From Vanilla planifolia (Eukaryota; Streptophyta; Magnoliopsida; Asparagales; Orchidaceae), in NCBI GenBank assembly GCA_023846275.1, contig CM043865.1:30547912-30611911 (forward strand): a DNA stretch of 64,000 nucleotides. The letters run 5' to 3'. Every line of letters starts with the position of its first letter. Positions within the stretch are counted from its first letter, which is position 1. The notes under the pieces are model-generated. The model was not told the DNA's origin, did no database searches, and worked only from the letters and a program-made list of their open reading frames with translations. This document shows positions 52,001 through 64,000 of this stretch, piece by piece. A program made the translations under genes and the position numbers.

Positions 52001-55000
52001 GACATTGAACACTAATTGAGGATAGAAATCATCACTAAATTTCTAAACCCAAACTTAGTCTCCAACTTGTGGTTTTTGCATTATCATGAGTTCTATTAGT
52101 TTAATTTGAGATAAATTACAAATAGATCTATAATATGACCCAATTCTAGATAAATAGGTCTTTAAGTCTCCTAAGTTTCAGAAAAAATTATGTCATCTTT
52201 TATCTTATTGCCATCACAAAAAAATGTCAAAAATATCCTATCATGAAAGTTAAGTACTACACCCATTAATTTGTATAAGTAGCAACTCAATCTTCTAACC
52301 CCTCCAACCATCTCATCATCAATCCTCCATTGTCAACTTTGCCTAAACATCATTAACATCTACAACAATCATCATTGTCTTCACGATGTCCAACTCTACC
52401 TACTTGGTCTTCATTATCGTATGCCATCATTATCACACATTCATTGTCACACTACTACTATTGTCACCTCCACTTCAACAATCATTCATTGTCTTCCATA
52501 ATTCATTGATGCCACCACAACAAAATAGGAAATGTAGTTTATGTCAAGGAAGTGTAGTTTAATTTGGATGGTGCTGTGACAACAAGGGCATAGCAGTAAT
52601 TTATATTTACACATTCATGAAACTAGAAGGATCAATATGAGATCCTAAATATTAACGTGCCATGACCACCATGAAATCCTAGATCTTAATTTGATTTTTA
52701 TTCCATAATTCACAAGAATCAGTGCTCTAATTAATGCTTCAAAGGACATCTTACCACTCTAGGTTCATTCCAACAGGCCTTGACCTTTTCCTATTACAGA
52801 ACACCATCTCCTTTTATTTGTGTTTTAGTCCAAGCATATAATAATAAATTATGCATCAAAACTTACATGGTGTAGCCTACTTTACAAAATGCTTGACAAA
52901 AATTAGGAGCATGAGCACAAGGATTTGATTTATCACTACACAGATACATTACGTTTTGTAATTTGTTTGGAATCAAGATATAATTTATTCTAATGATTTC
53001 CTAAGACGCAACAAAACCATCTCAACTATCACAGAACAAGTGATTGATCATAATGATCATTAAAATACTAAATAAATACATACAAAAAGGAAACACACCA
53101 TAAAAACTTTTATGGATAACCTTAACCAGCATATAATGGATCAGCATATTTTCCATTACTGAAAGATGCAACTTGCTGAAGACACGAAGGTCTAATGGCT
53201 CTTTTCAAAAAATGGATCTATCGCATTGCATAACTGGGAAATATGATTCAGGATCTAGGAAGATAGATGCATTATACAAGTGCAATTCAGGTATTGGTCT
53301 CCTGAGAAGTATATAACTTTATAAATTAACACTAATTCAGGAAGAATATAACATATTCGCAGATTATAGAAGATAGCACTACATAATAACACTGAACCGA
53401 AAAACTACAAATTATAGATTACACTATCTCGTAGCCATGAAAGTGGGAGCAACGTAATTAAAATGACAGAATGAAACAGCACCGTAGCAAAAGAACATAA
53501 ATTAACAAATAACTCTTCTTTTAAAGGCTATTTATTATAATAGATAATCATCCATTTGATTTTTGTTATGCATAGTTAATGAATCCATCCAACACATTAT
53601 TTGGAAATTTTAATGATATAATATTTTTACAAAAGTTCACAAGATGACAAGTATGGATTATTTTTAATTTTCAGGTGTTCAGTAAACGCTTAAATAAATC
53701 ATGAAAATATCCCTTTGCAAACAACAATGACAAGATTCTAAGTTTCCAGCAATGTGGTCCTAATAAATTTAAGAAACAGAGAATAGTAAAACAACGTTTA
53801 TTCATCTTTTATGACTTCCATGGTGAACTTGTTTAAGGACAATTAAATAAAAGGATAACAAATTTATGCACTTACTGAAGGAGATATTATGGCTTTGTTA
53901 CAGCTTTTTTATTGCAAAAAAGCTTTTGATATTTTAAAAAGATGTTTTAGAAAATGATACTTTGCATGAGAAAAAGAAAAAATTATAAATCTTTTTTAAT
54001 AAACTTCTAATAGTTTTAAGATTAAATAAAGAGAAAAATTGCTTTGAAAACCTTGCGTCATAGCTTAACTCTCTTGTATATTTCTCAGAAAACTAACAAG
54101 GTATGAAAAATCATTTCTCAAAATACTAACATTTTTTTCAACATGGCTATTTACTTGCTATCATATGAAATCAAACTAAAAATAACATATTGAATAAATT
54201 AACAGAAGCAAGCAATTAATTCTTCACAAGTTATAAAATCCAATATGCCAATGAGGTCAGGCGGGGGAACTGTGTATTGGCTAAGATACCTAAGATATAA
54301 GTAACGTTAATTGAATATTTTCATTCCATTTTAGCAATTTATTTCCTTATCACCGAAAAATGAGAAAACGGTTCTCAAAATTCTACCAAAATATCAAAAG
54401 TTTAAGGTACAAAACAGAACAAATTCAATTTTAAAGAGAATGGTTATACCTTGAAGATTTGCCTACAGTAAACATGAATCACAAATGTAGTCAATTAAAT
54501 ATACTATTGAACCTTTGACTATTTCATGAAGCATAAGCAAAAGGTACCAAAAACCTTCTATCTTGTTGATTCTATGGCAAGAAATGAATGAGAATTTTTC
54601 TGTTTCAAGCTAAGGAACACAGCCTTGCAATGCACATTGTGGTATTGCAGATAAGGCGCATGGTGATACGCATTCTGGAGCCCTTTTTGCTGGGCAGTAT
54701 ATCAAATTGTAGGTGAACTTTTGTTTTAGAACAAAGTAAACATGGATGTTAAAATTGGGCTTAAAAATTATACTATAGTTAAAAGATCAAGCTTACCAGC
54801 AAATTCTGCCATCAACAGATCAAGTTCTCCATTTGTTTTCCTTTCAGTTGAAGCATGCAGAAGGGGCAATATACTTTCATGCCGTTCTATTGCAGATAGG
54901 TGATGCACATAATCAAGCTGCCCAGAGACATTTCGGGATGGTGGTTCTTTGTCCAACAGGCTCAAAAGTGGCCGTATTTGTTCCTTCTGAGAAGCCAACA

Positions 55001-58000
55001 TGTTACCACTAGTTGGGTGTCCATTTGATGGGAGTTCAATTTGTTTTACAGGCTTGTCTATTGAATTTCTTCCAGCAGAAATAGCAGTCCTTTGTTGCCT
55101 AAGCAGGTCAGCCTCTGATCGAGAAGAATCAAGCTTCCACAAGCCCAAATGCTCATGCTCCTCTGGAGCTGCAGCTGCTAAGCCTCTATGTATCAAGTTT
55201 GCAGAATTTTCTACTGCAATTTCAGATGCCTTGGAAGGTGATGAAGCATCTGCTGGAGCATGACCTAGATGATTCTTATGTGCATCTCCAGAAAACTGTT
55301 TCGCATCCGAAATGGTAATATCAGACCCCATGTTAGAAGCTGGAAGAGGTTCCAAAGCTCCAACAAAGTGAGGAGCATCCAAAGGACCAGATCTAGGACG
55401 TGTAGCTGTACCATTTTGTACAGTTGCTAAACGAGCTGCCTCATTCAAGCTATGAAGGGTGTTGACGAGCCTAAGGAGAATTCCATTCTTGGCAGCTATA
55501 CGGCAGAAGTCATTTCTTGGTGTGGAATGTTGCAGCTTAAATACCTGCCACATGCCATCTATGGCAAGATGAACCATTTCCCTAGTGATTCACATACATG
55601 TCAAGTTTTAATTTCAAAAAGATTAACATTAAAAACCATAGTAGCTTAGGTACCAAGCTAAAGTAGCATATTCATGAAAAAAGAGAACTAAAATACATAC
55701 CTATACTTTGCATAATCAGCCTCAAGGAAACCTACAAGTACTGGGATCCCGCGGCAGGCAATAAATATTTGCAGTGTCAAAGTACTGAAAATAAAGAATT
55801 TAAGCACTTAATTAATTGAATACTTTTTTAAAAGTAGACAAAATAAAATGATATAGATGCAGATCTTTAACCTCGATTGACACAACTGCTGAAGAAAGAA
55901 AGCAGCTTGCATCCGAACTTCTCGAGGGCGGTCAGGCACTGCAAAGTTCATTACTACTGGGATCTGCAAATGAAGTTGAGAAACCAACATAAAAATTTCA
56001 ACAAAGGCTAACGTTAACATGTAAAATCAATGAAGTGAACTATTCTTACAAGACCCACAAGACAAGCATTTTCTTGAAAACCAACATTATCCATAACAAT
56101 CTGATTGATAATTTGAAGAACAGAACATATGACCTGCAGAAAAAAAATCACCTTTATAAATTGCATATCAAGCATCTCTAAGACGCAACATTACCCTTTC
56201 TATGCCCACAATACACCCATAAAGAACATGAACAACAATGAAGAGAATCAAATTAAAAATTGGCAATAGTATATCTTCAAACAAAATGAATTTGATGTTC
56301 AACATGCCCCCATAATTAGCACATTGACAAAGGGACATACTCGATTTCTCGGAACTTCAAGGAGATCCATAAGAGGAAAGAATCCATGCTGGGAAATGAA
56401 AACATGTTTTTGCTCTGGACGCTGAACAAAGAATGCAAGAAGCTTGTGGCATGCTGACAAAATTACATCCTCAGGTTCTTCAGGCTTCAGCATTCCAACT
56501 AATTTGCTGAACTCTACAGACTGAAAAGAAATAATGAGTCTAATTGTAAGAAAACATGCAAGCACATCCATAAATCAACTAATGAAAATTCTTATGCATA
56601 AAACAATGAATTCAGAAAAATAAATAAACAGCTACTACAAAAACACACCCATCAGCTATCAAAAACAATGGTTTAATTTACTACATCACCTATTGCAAAC
56701 AAATTTGCAAGCTCTCTAAACAAATTATCAAGTGCCTAAAAACATAACACAATTTTTCCTTTACCAGTAACAGCAATTGTGACAGACAGCAGACAAGGTC
56801 GTGATACTTCTCCTCACAGCGGGCAAACAAATTTATTTTCGATCCAACTGCTTGATGATCAGCATGTTAAGGTAATTCAACTATCGTTCTTGCATAACTT
56901 TCTAATCATAATTGATACTAAGTGAATTTGTTAGCGCCCAAATGTTACGGTGAAATTAAGATATCATATGAAATGCTTGTTTTAATGGTCGGATCTTGGA
57001 CATTGATTGTCAAATTAAAAAGAAAAAAAAAGACCAATATTTGAGAGGTTGGACCCCAAGGAGCCATTGGTGCATCAAGCAAGAAAGAGCAAAAGTTGAG
57101 CCCTGATAATCTCAGAGTAGTCAACCATATTACCATGGACTTAAAATGAATTCCAGTTGACAAAATTATGTTGGTCAAGTAGGTCGAGCATGGAGATTTC
57201 AGTCGAGTTTTTGGGTGACTCGTTGTCCCTCCCTTCAAAGGGTGAAAATTAGGTCATCTTCCATAAATGCTCTGTTAATCAGTAGAATCTCCAATGCCAA
57301 TTGGCAAAGAAAGCTGGGGAATTTTATGGTTGCCAATCTACTTGGAACAACTTGAAATAGCTTAAAGCTCCTAACACATCTTGGGAGGAAGGAAGCTAGA
57401 CCATAACACCATAGCAAACTGATTATCTGAGTGGAAGCAGTGTGGGGTGATTGGTTGCTTCTTGATGCAGCAGTTATCTGCATTATTCTATGCTTGATTA
57501 CTGAGCCCATGTTTTCTGTTCTATTTGAATACAACATGGCAACTTCTTGCTTTCAAAGTCATACAAGGCTTTATCTTTTTCATTAATGCAGACCTCTGGA
57601 ACTCCACTCTCTGGGTAGGTAACACTCGTGTTGTTCGTGGAGGACCCATACCAGCCAAAAAAGAGGACAAGCCCTTATATGTTTGTAAGACTGATCGTCG
57701 CCAAAAATCTAACACAAAGTGGATACATCAACCAGTTGAGCTGCTTAGATTTTATTTTCGAAGTAGTTAATCAATAATGAAATTTGACAAATCTTCAAGA
57801 AATATATGCCAATCTTAAATGAACCAATACCAAATAGCTTTATTCTAAGCTTGCAATATCAAATTTAGTTGCCAGACTCCATTTAGCAAAGCTTTTACAG
57901 CTTCTCATTTAGCAAAGCTTTTACAGCTTCTCATGCTAAAAATCTGCCATAAACTAATCTCGCTTGATAACAAAAAGCTCAATATGACATTTGTGATTCT

Positions 58001-61000
58001 TCATTTTCCTCACAAGGGTAAAGAATGCATTTGTAAAATAATTTTTTTGTCGTCACTATAATAGTGATGGCTATATTTCAATCCACCAAATAAGCCAAAC
58101 AAAATCTTAAAGATTTATAGTTGGCATTGTACAAATTAGAAAGAGTGACAAGAAATTGCAACCCAACCATCTGGGAACAGCTTTTTCTATGTTGATACAC
58201 CTTTCATATTTAGAGTTGCATTTTGCATATTAACTCATTTGATAAATACTAAATCTATAATAATACATAAATGCATGGAAATGTGTGAAAGAGTGATTTG
58301 TTGTCCCTTATTGAAAATAGATGGATTTTTTCTAATCCAATAAATACAACATATGGTACAATTGAATATGTGGGCAAAATGGGGTTGCAAGTTCAAGTTC
58401 TGGAAATAGGCCTTTATAAAAAGTACCATAAGGCTGAATGCATTAAGCCGTTTAAGCAAACACTTCCTCAGATCCAATGTAGGAACCTTGTAGCATAGAA
58501 CCATCCTTCAATTATTCCTTACGTATTATGTTGAAAAGGCAAAGTTGCAATCTTGGCACAATAATAGAAGGCCTTCATGAAACTTAAGAGCATGCAAGTG
58601 TCAGTTGTGAAAACATCTTACAAAATGTCAGGTAAGTAAGCATATAATAGAAAATTTGAATCTAACAAACTGTCTCAATCTGATCCTTCCACAACACAAA
58701 AGAACCATGACAGGAAACATCTTAAAAAATGAAGGGCAAGCATGAATACAATACCAAGTTGAAATCAAGCCTTAATGTTTTTCCAGCCCCAAATTGTAAA
58801 AGATTGTCAATGCAGCCTAGAACCATGACAGGAAGCTTCTAATGAATTTTGACCATAAGAATCATCAACAAAAGAAAGAATGAAACTTTAAAGCCATGAA
58901 ATATTATAATTGATCCTGGGGAATATATTTTTGATAAAATTACTGATTCAACATAAAAAAAATGGAGAACTTAATGCAAATGGACCTTATTGATCAATTC
59001 CAGTCTAGGAGATCACAAAAAGAAAAAGTTATGCTTCTCTCAGTGCTGTGATTGATAATTATGTGCATCTGACTTGGTATGGCACTGCACATTCTGTTTA
59101 ATACTCATTGATATAGTAAATTTGCTTGAAGCTCTTTATCATGCAAGAATTCTATACTTTCGAAGTTAAATATCAAGAAAATTAAACATTTCCTTACTAT
59201 GTAATTTAAATTTCCATGTAATAATTGCCCAAAGTAAGCAAATCAAATTTTGTGTAATCAAAAGTAATTGGCTTGTATTGTGTAAGAATTTAATGGAATG
59301 GGGTGAGCAGTTATCAACAAGAATAAGTTACGGTTCCAATTCCAGCATTTACCTTAATATATAGCAATTTAATATCTTTTGTTATTCATGTTGAACTAGA
59401 GCATTTCAATGCATAAACTCACGTATGTGCCAATTGTATTGAAGTTCAAACAATCATGTGATACATTAAAAAAAACACTCCAAATTAAGCTCGACCTTAG
59501 CATGAACTATGACATATTTACGTGCTTGAAATCCATGATGGCATTAGTTATGTATAATTTTCTTTCAACCTTATCAACTTATGCCAACTTCTGCAATCCA
59601 TAGAAAGAGTTCTCATTATTCAAAGTTTTAATAGAATGTTGCCTTTTTATATTTTTGCAAATTACAATAGAACGTTCAACTATTACATTACTCTTAATAA
59701 AGAAAGCATGTAAATTCCACATAAAGGATATATTACAACATGATTGTTGGCTAAATTTTGCAAAATATATTTTATTTCTTAAATAAATATCCATTCAGCA
59801 GAAAAATTGCTTATTTGAGCTCCTAGAGTTTGATATAGCATTCTTCCATTATTGTTGATGAAAGTCGAAGTATTCTAGTGCACCCTTACTGCAGTATGAC
59901 TTTATTAAAAAAAATATATACCATCCTGACGCTCAATACAAGAATATGCATGTCATAATTTGTCAACAGTAACATAACAATGTTTCCCCTGGCTCTAACC
60001 CATTATTTGAATTATCTCATTAGCCATACTTAATCCATAATGTGTTATCCTAGCTATTAACGTGTATTGCACATTTTGAATAATTAGTAGAAATTAGAAC
60101 TGCAATATCCACACAGGAAATGAGATTATATCAAAGCTCACTTGTCCCATAGTTAAGTGAAAATTCATATTTCAGAGTATCAATAAAAGGCTAAAACTTA
60201 ACATTTAACAAGCAGCTCATGAACAGCAAACCAAATTAGTAGGCCCTTTCGTGATAAATAATTTAATTAACCTGATACATTTAGATAAAGCAACATGAAA
60301 AACCCTGTTTCATGCATAAATTTCATAGCAAAAGGTAAAATTTACAATAAGGGGAGTATCTATTAGCATGTGGCTAAGAGAATAAGTTGTCCTAACCAAC
60401 CATAATGATGAAAATAAGTTATCAGAAGGCTTAATCAAAAAGAACACAAAAAAATCCATAAAATGCTCATGAACATGAATAAAAAATATTCACAAAATTC
60501 AAGTCAGCGCCAGGAATAGTAATCAAAGTGGACAAAAGTTTTTCATGCAATAATAAACTTACATGTTAGAGCATGAAAACAAAGTATCATGAGGTGAGTA
60601 CCTGAATAAGAAAAATGTTCTCTGTAGGTAAGTTATCTTCAAAAACCTATATAAGGACAACAAACTTGTCATTATGGGCATGAGATCCTGCCTTAACTAC
60701 TAACAAGAAAATGTAAACTCTTCCAAGTAATATTAAGTCCTTTTACATGCATATTATGAGCATACTACACATGGCATCCACTCTATTAAATAAATGCACC
60801 AGATCAAGAAACATACCGGACCATCGATGTCAATTACTTCCATAACATACTTCAAAAGCTTTCCACCCTTCTGTTCTATTGCATTTTCCATATGCTTCTG
60901 GGCCATCCTTGCCTTGAGCTCCCTGGCCAGGTCACTTTTACTACCATCATATATAACATTTCCGTGAGCAGTAGCAGAAGTTGAAGCTGCTAAACCCTGA

Positions 61001-62672
61001 TCTCCTAGGTCCCTATTGATTGGCTGAAACAAATCATCCAGTAAAGCATCTCCAGGGGCATCACTAAATCTACTCAACTCGTGAACTCCGGATCCAACTG
61101 ATTGCTTTGCAACCTTGAAATAGGTTGTTCCAGGTAATGTTAAAAAAAGGGTGGAAATAACATGCATTTATTTAAATATTTAATCATTGACATGCATTTA
61201 AATTTCTTGTCTCTAGTAACAAAAAAAAACATCTCATGAATATGAAGAACTTAAGTTTTACAAAAAAAGCAGCTTGTCACAACAATCATGACACTAAAAT
61301 AACTTACTAATCTTGCAAAGCAAAACAGGCTACAACTTTTCTATGTCCCCATATGGAAAGGAAATACACTCAGAATTGCATCTCTTTAATCACCTTTTGA
61401 GAACTTACTTTAGGCATTCCAGCACCAAAGGAAAATAGACTACTTTCATCATGACTAGAGCTTTCTTCATCATGTTCAGCATCTAAATCACCATCTCCCT
61501 TAACTGCAGTGGCATCGCCCATTCCATTCCTTACATCTTGGAAAGGCCCATTGCCTGATTTTAGATGGGCAGTAGAAGCATCATTAGAAGACAGGGCAGT
61601 AGCTGGATTCTGATGAAAAACTAATGTAGGATCTTTAGCAGAAAGCAAATCATCCTTCAGAGTATCAACACTCTCCAAAGAGGCATCATGGGCAATGTTA
61701 TTCTTTGCACTCAGATTCTCATCAGAGCTAGTGCTTTCCAAAGCGGTCGCCAATGAATCCCTTCTAGACTTTTCCTATATCACAGTAAAAGAGAAAAGAT
61801 ATTAGCACATTGCCCACAAAAGTTAGGCCAAAAATCATGATGATACTGATTAACAATTATAGATAATCATAAAAATAAATAAAATAGAGATAGATCAATT
61901 AGCACATCATCTTAGGTTCATAACAAAGCAGAATTTTTCAAACCTCACTCTATTATCGCAGAGTACCTCTTAGAATAACCTGTCTTTTTGGGCTGGTCTG
62001 TTCATGAATGATTAATGGTAATTATACTATTTCCTTTTTTTCACTTCCTCTTATCACTAGATGTAGATCACAAATACCTTGCCTCAAAATATTATCAAAA
62101 ATGACATTAACCTGAGATATTGAAGCAAAAAAAGAATAATGCAGTTCAAAAGAACACTGCACCAACCCTAGATGGGATACAGCAGGTATGTTTTAGCTTC
62201 CAAACTTATTTTGCAAAAATGATGACCCTTGGGACACAATTGCAAGCCAAATGGACAGGAATTTATTCATTAACTTTTAGAATATGAAGATGGATGTAGT
62301 AACTATATACTCCGAGAATTACCAAACCAACACCGATGCCATTTTGTTTCATAATATTCACCATGCATAAAGGCCAGTATTTCATGCATAAGCTTCCATT
62401 TCGTTTAGTAAAGTCAAAGGTTCACCAATAAAACAAAAGGTTCACTAATAAAACAAGTACCTCAAAATGTTTAAAAGCTAAAGAGAATCACGAAAACCCT
62501 TAGAATAAAGAAACAAAGGTTTGTAAAAATAAATTAAAGGAATTTAACTAAAGGCTGCACTTGCTCCAAGATGACACCATCACCATTAACTCTAACCTCC
62601 AACGGTCTATCACCACCAAGACCATTCTCAGCTGAGTTGTTATCAGCAACTGCAACATCTTCATCAATATTC
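43030..62672 (-). CDS. MAP3KE1: MAP3K-epsilon protein kinase, C-terminal armadillo part (5' end outside window)
   Basis: MAP3K-epsilon kinases are Ste11/Cdc15-like MAP kinase kinase kinases with an N-terminal kinase domain and a long armadillo-repeat tail; in Arabidopsis they act in pollen development and cell expansion or division. Fourteen minus-strand exons: 62672-62561, 61774-61409, 61113-60817, 60646-60602, 56520-56341, 56133-56050, 55963-55872, 55784-55701, 55581-54797, 49798-49398, 49307-49173, 43922-43516, 43407-43293 and 43206-43030 (TAG). All junctions keep phase, giving about 1092 codons without a stop. Family signatures include KVAKQSVGSGVHELSRFSD, IFIACRGIPVLVGFLEADY, MVHLAIDGMWQVFKL, DNDHRKVEQALLKKDAIQKL and the C-terminus MATALLKALHINTVL. 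The kinase domain (about 275 codons) must lie beyond 64000, since no further exon was found between 62673 and the edge. Introns of 4-5 kb are present; the one at 43923-49172 hosts a gypsy relic. Boundaries of the first exon listed are the least certain. Confidence 0.96.
45490..47650 (+). mobile_element. Ty3/gypsy pol relic inside a MAP3K-epsilon intron
   Basis: On the plus strand, antisense to the host gene, fragments follow gypsy order. Reverse transcriptase lies at about 45540-45800 (KADAKLGYQQV ... VYLNNILIY, where the usual catalytic YxDD is YLNN). RNase H-like and spacer sequence follows at 45900-46300. An integrase zinc-finger region lies near 46560-46670 (EISGYYSVIKTVSKLQRYVYW). Weak integrase core and C-terminal traces run to about 47650 (PNKCGSFQVVKKI). 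Many stops and frameshifts separate the pieces, and no LTRs were recognised. It is older than, and distinct in sequence from, the relic at 17-19 kb. Confidence 0.75.
50740..51840. repeat. Intron zone enriched in GTATAC/GTACAC words
   Basis: Within the MAP3K-epsilon intron 49799-54796, words such as AAGTATACTT, GTACACTTA and ATGTACA recur dozens of times without a fixed period. The zone is extremely AT-rich and has no coding signal. It looks like a degenerate short-motif array rather than a classical tandem repeat. Confidence 0.5.
57880..57931. repeat. Perfect 26-bp tandem duplication
   Basis: CATTTAGCAAAGCTTTTACA plus GCTTCT occurs twice head to tail (57880-57905, 57906-57931) with no mismatch. 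It lies in the MAP3K-epsilon intron 56521-60601, for which I see no other recognisable content. Confidence 0.95.
62417..62456. repeat. 20-bp tandem duplication
   Basis: AAGGTTCACCAATAAAACAA is followed directly by the same unit with one change (CC to CT) at about 62437-62456. It lies in the MAP3K-epsilon intron just after the first visible exon. Confidence 0.85.
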
Positions 62673-63393
62673 CTGCGATAATGAAGCTCTGCAGTTAAAA
62701 AGGTGATGGCACATGAGTTCAAAGACCTACAACTGTACAAAGGAAACAAATTGAATATCAAAACGAAAAGGACCACAATCAAAAGGTACTGTTAGCACAC
62801 AAAAGCTTTAAGGGAAAAGCAAGTAACACCTCAAAGGAAATCACTGCATGACACCTACTACAGGATCTTCACACTAAATAGATTGCCTTGACTTGACAAA
62901 CTAACAATTTAATTATCAAAGTCTTGCTATTTCATTTGCTTCTTTTCAAAGTGGCAAGGAAGCTCACCAAGAAAAAGAAACATTCGAGATATTACAAGTG
63001 CTCTTTCACTCTAGTGATACTGTTCATGAAATAGCAATGCTTTTCACAAGCATCCTCCAGTTTTGAGAAAACAAATTAAGTAGGATTTCAATTAATTTAA
63101 TTACTAAATATTTTACTGTTGTTGAATTATAATTCATCCTTTTATCCACAATGCTTCTCAACAACCGTGTAGATTCATAATCACCATAGTTTCATGCAAT
63201 GGCTTTGGTCAGCAAGTGAAACAAAATAAAACTAATAAAACAAGAACTAGTATATAATAAAATAAGAACTATAATAATAATGACTGTAAATTAACTAGTC
63301 TGTACCACAAATTTTAACTGTTAAATTCTATGAATTATCTTATATATGCACATATGTATATACTTACATATATATAGACAAATACATTATATT

Positions 63394-63415
63394 TATATAT
63401 ATATATATATATATA
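63394..63415. repeat. Short (TA)n microsatellite
   Basis: About 11 TA units, set among related TATATA and TGTGTATGTG stretches at 63350-63450. Confidence 0.85.
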
Positions 63416-63560
63416 AACAGACACATAAATATTTATATGTGTGTATGTGCACAAGTATGTTCATACTCTATCGACAGGGCTGAGGCTAATAAGCACTCGA
63501 GATTCACAGTCCAATAATGTTCAACATTTTTTTATGAAATTCATAACAGTAAATTGCATT

Positions 63561-63865
63561 AAGTGAAGGGGATCCAGGGATATCTTAACAAAACCAAAGT
63601 GAAAGGGATCCCAAGAATATCTTTAACTACCCTAAAAAAGGAAATATAAAAAGAGTGCTTGCCAAGAACCTTTATAAAGAATCCAAAAACATAAAAAAGG
63701 GTATAGAAGAGCCAAATAGAATAAAACAAACAAAACAATAAGTGGAGTGAAGGGGATCCGTTAAGATACCTGAACAAAACAATAAGCCAGAAATCTAGCA
63801 ACTATAATGAAAGGAATCCCTCAAGATCCCAAATGGAAAGTGGAGTGGATCCCTCAAAACATCCA
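63561..63865. repeat. Degenerate repeat with a GTGAAGGGGATCC-like core, about five copies
   Basis: Cores related to AGTGAAGGGGATCC followed by a GATATCTTAAC-like tail occur near 63561, 63597, 63741, 63806 and 63839. Spacing is irregular (about 36 to 145 bases). The GC content of each core stands out against its AT-rich setting. Confidence 0.65.
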
Positions 63866-64000
63866 AACACAATGGCAAACAAGGAAGTCTTCAATTTTTT
63901 TAAATGTTCTAAAAGCTGCTTCAGTTGTTTTCTATTGTACACTAGTTTCTTAAGAGAATTATGTGACCCGTTTGTTTGAAAATAATGTGAGAAAATAATA

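Larger units (their letters stand above)
62673..64000 (-). other. Intron of MAP3K-epsilon running off the window
   Basis: Because exon 62672-62561 begins in mid-codon at a splice acceptor, this stretch should be intron. It contains an AT run (63394-63415) and a dispersed GGGATCC-bearing repeat (63561-63865). No kinase-domain exon was found. Confidence 0.6.

Noticed and set aside
52270-52510. Regularly spaced CATCATT/CATTGTC triplet-like sequence
   Set aside because: Considered as a possible array or CRISPR-like repeat. Units vary in length and there are no conserved repeats with unique spacers; low-complexity intron sequence.
57525-57770. 81-codon plus-strand open frame with a 64-codon frame opposite, in a MAP3K-epsilon intron
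   Set aside because: Neither strand shows a family motif and there is no splice support.

Overview
The window is nuclear DNA from a flowering plant. It is AT-rich, its genes are split by long GT-AG introns, and its proteins are plant-specific or plant-like. The GC-rich first exon of the amine oxidase locus (32.3-33.5 kb), set in AT-rich surroundings, fits a monocot, but that is a tentative inference. I see no bacterial, viral or organellar gene block, no CRISPR array and no convincing tRNA or rRNA gene.

Four gene loci can be rebuilt exon by exon. (1) 1050-5904 (+): mitochondrial manganese superoxide dismutase, six exons, 239 aa, all metal ligands present. (2) 24321-29253 (+): an LPA2-type thylakoid protein for photosystem II assembly, two exons, 216 aa, with one 4.3-kb intron. 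(3) 30070-33525 (-): a copper amine oxidase of recognisable five-exon structure but with several frame changes, most likely a pseudogene. (4) 43030-62672 (-): the armadillo-repeat portion and C-terminus of a MAP3K-epsilon kinase, 14 exons and about 1092 codons; its kinase domain lies beyond the right edge. LPA2 and the amine oxidase converge tail to tail.

The space between and inside these genes is mostly decayed retrotransposon and simple repeat. There is a Ty1/copia gag-protease relic near 14.3-15.0 kb (-). A long Ty3/gypsy chromovirus relic lies at 17.0-19.06 kb (+), followed by a probable 3' LTR. A small LTR element with only gag-like coding traces sits in the LPA2 intron (26.1-28.9 kb, -). 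A Ty3/gypsy pol relic sits in the largest MAP3K-epsilon intron (45.5-47.65 kb, + and so antisense to the host gene). Several tandem duplications, an (AT)n tract and word-enriched AT-rich zones complete the picture.

The genes do not form a pathway: they serve mitochondrial redox defence, PSII biogenesis, apoplastic or peroxisomal amine oxidation, and cell-division or pollen signalling. I found no evidence of an undescribed system. The most informative points are the broken amine oxidase with conserved catalytic motifs, and the two introns that host retroelements. Splice sites were placed by eye from GT-AG signals, reading phase and remembered family conservation; no database search was run.
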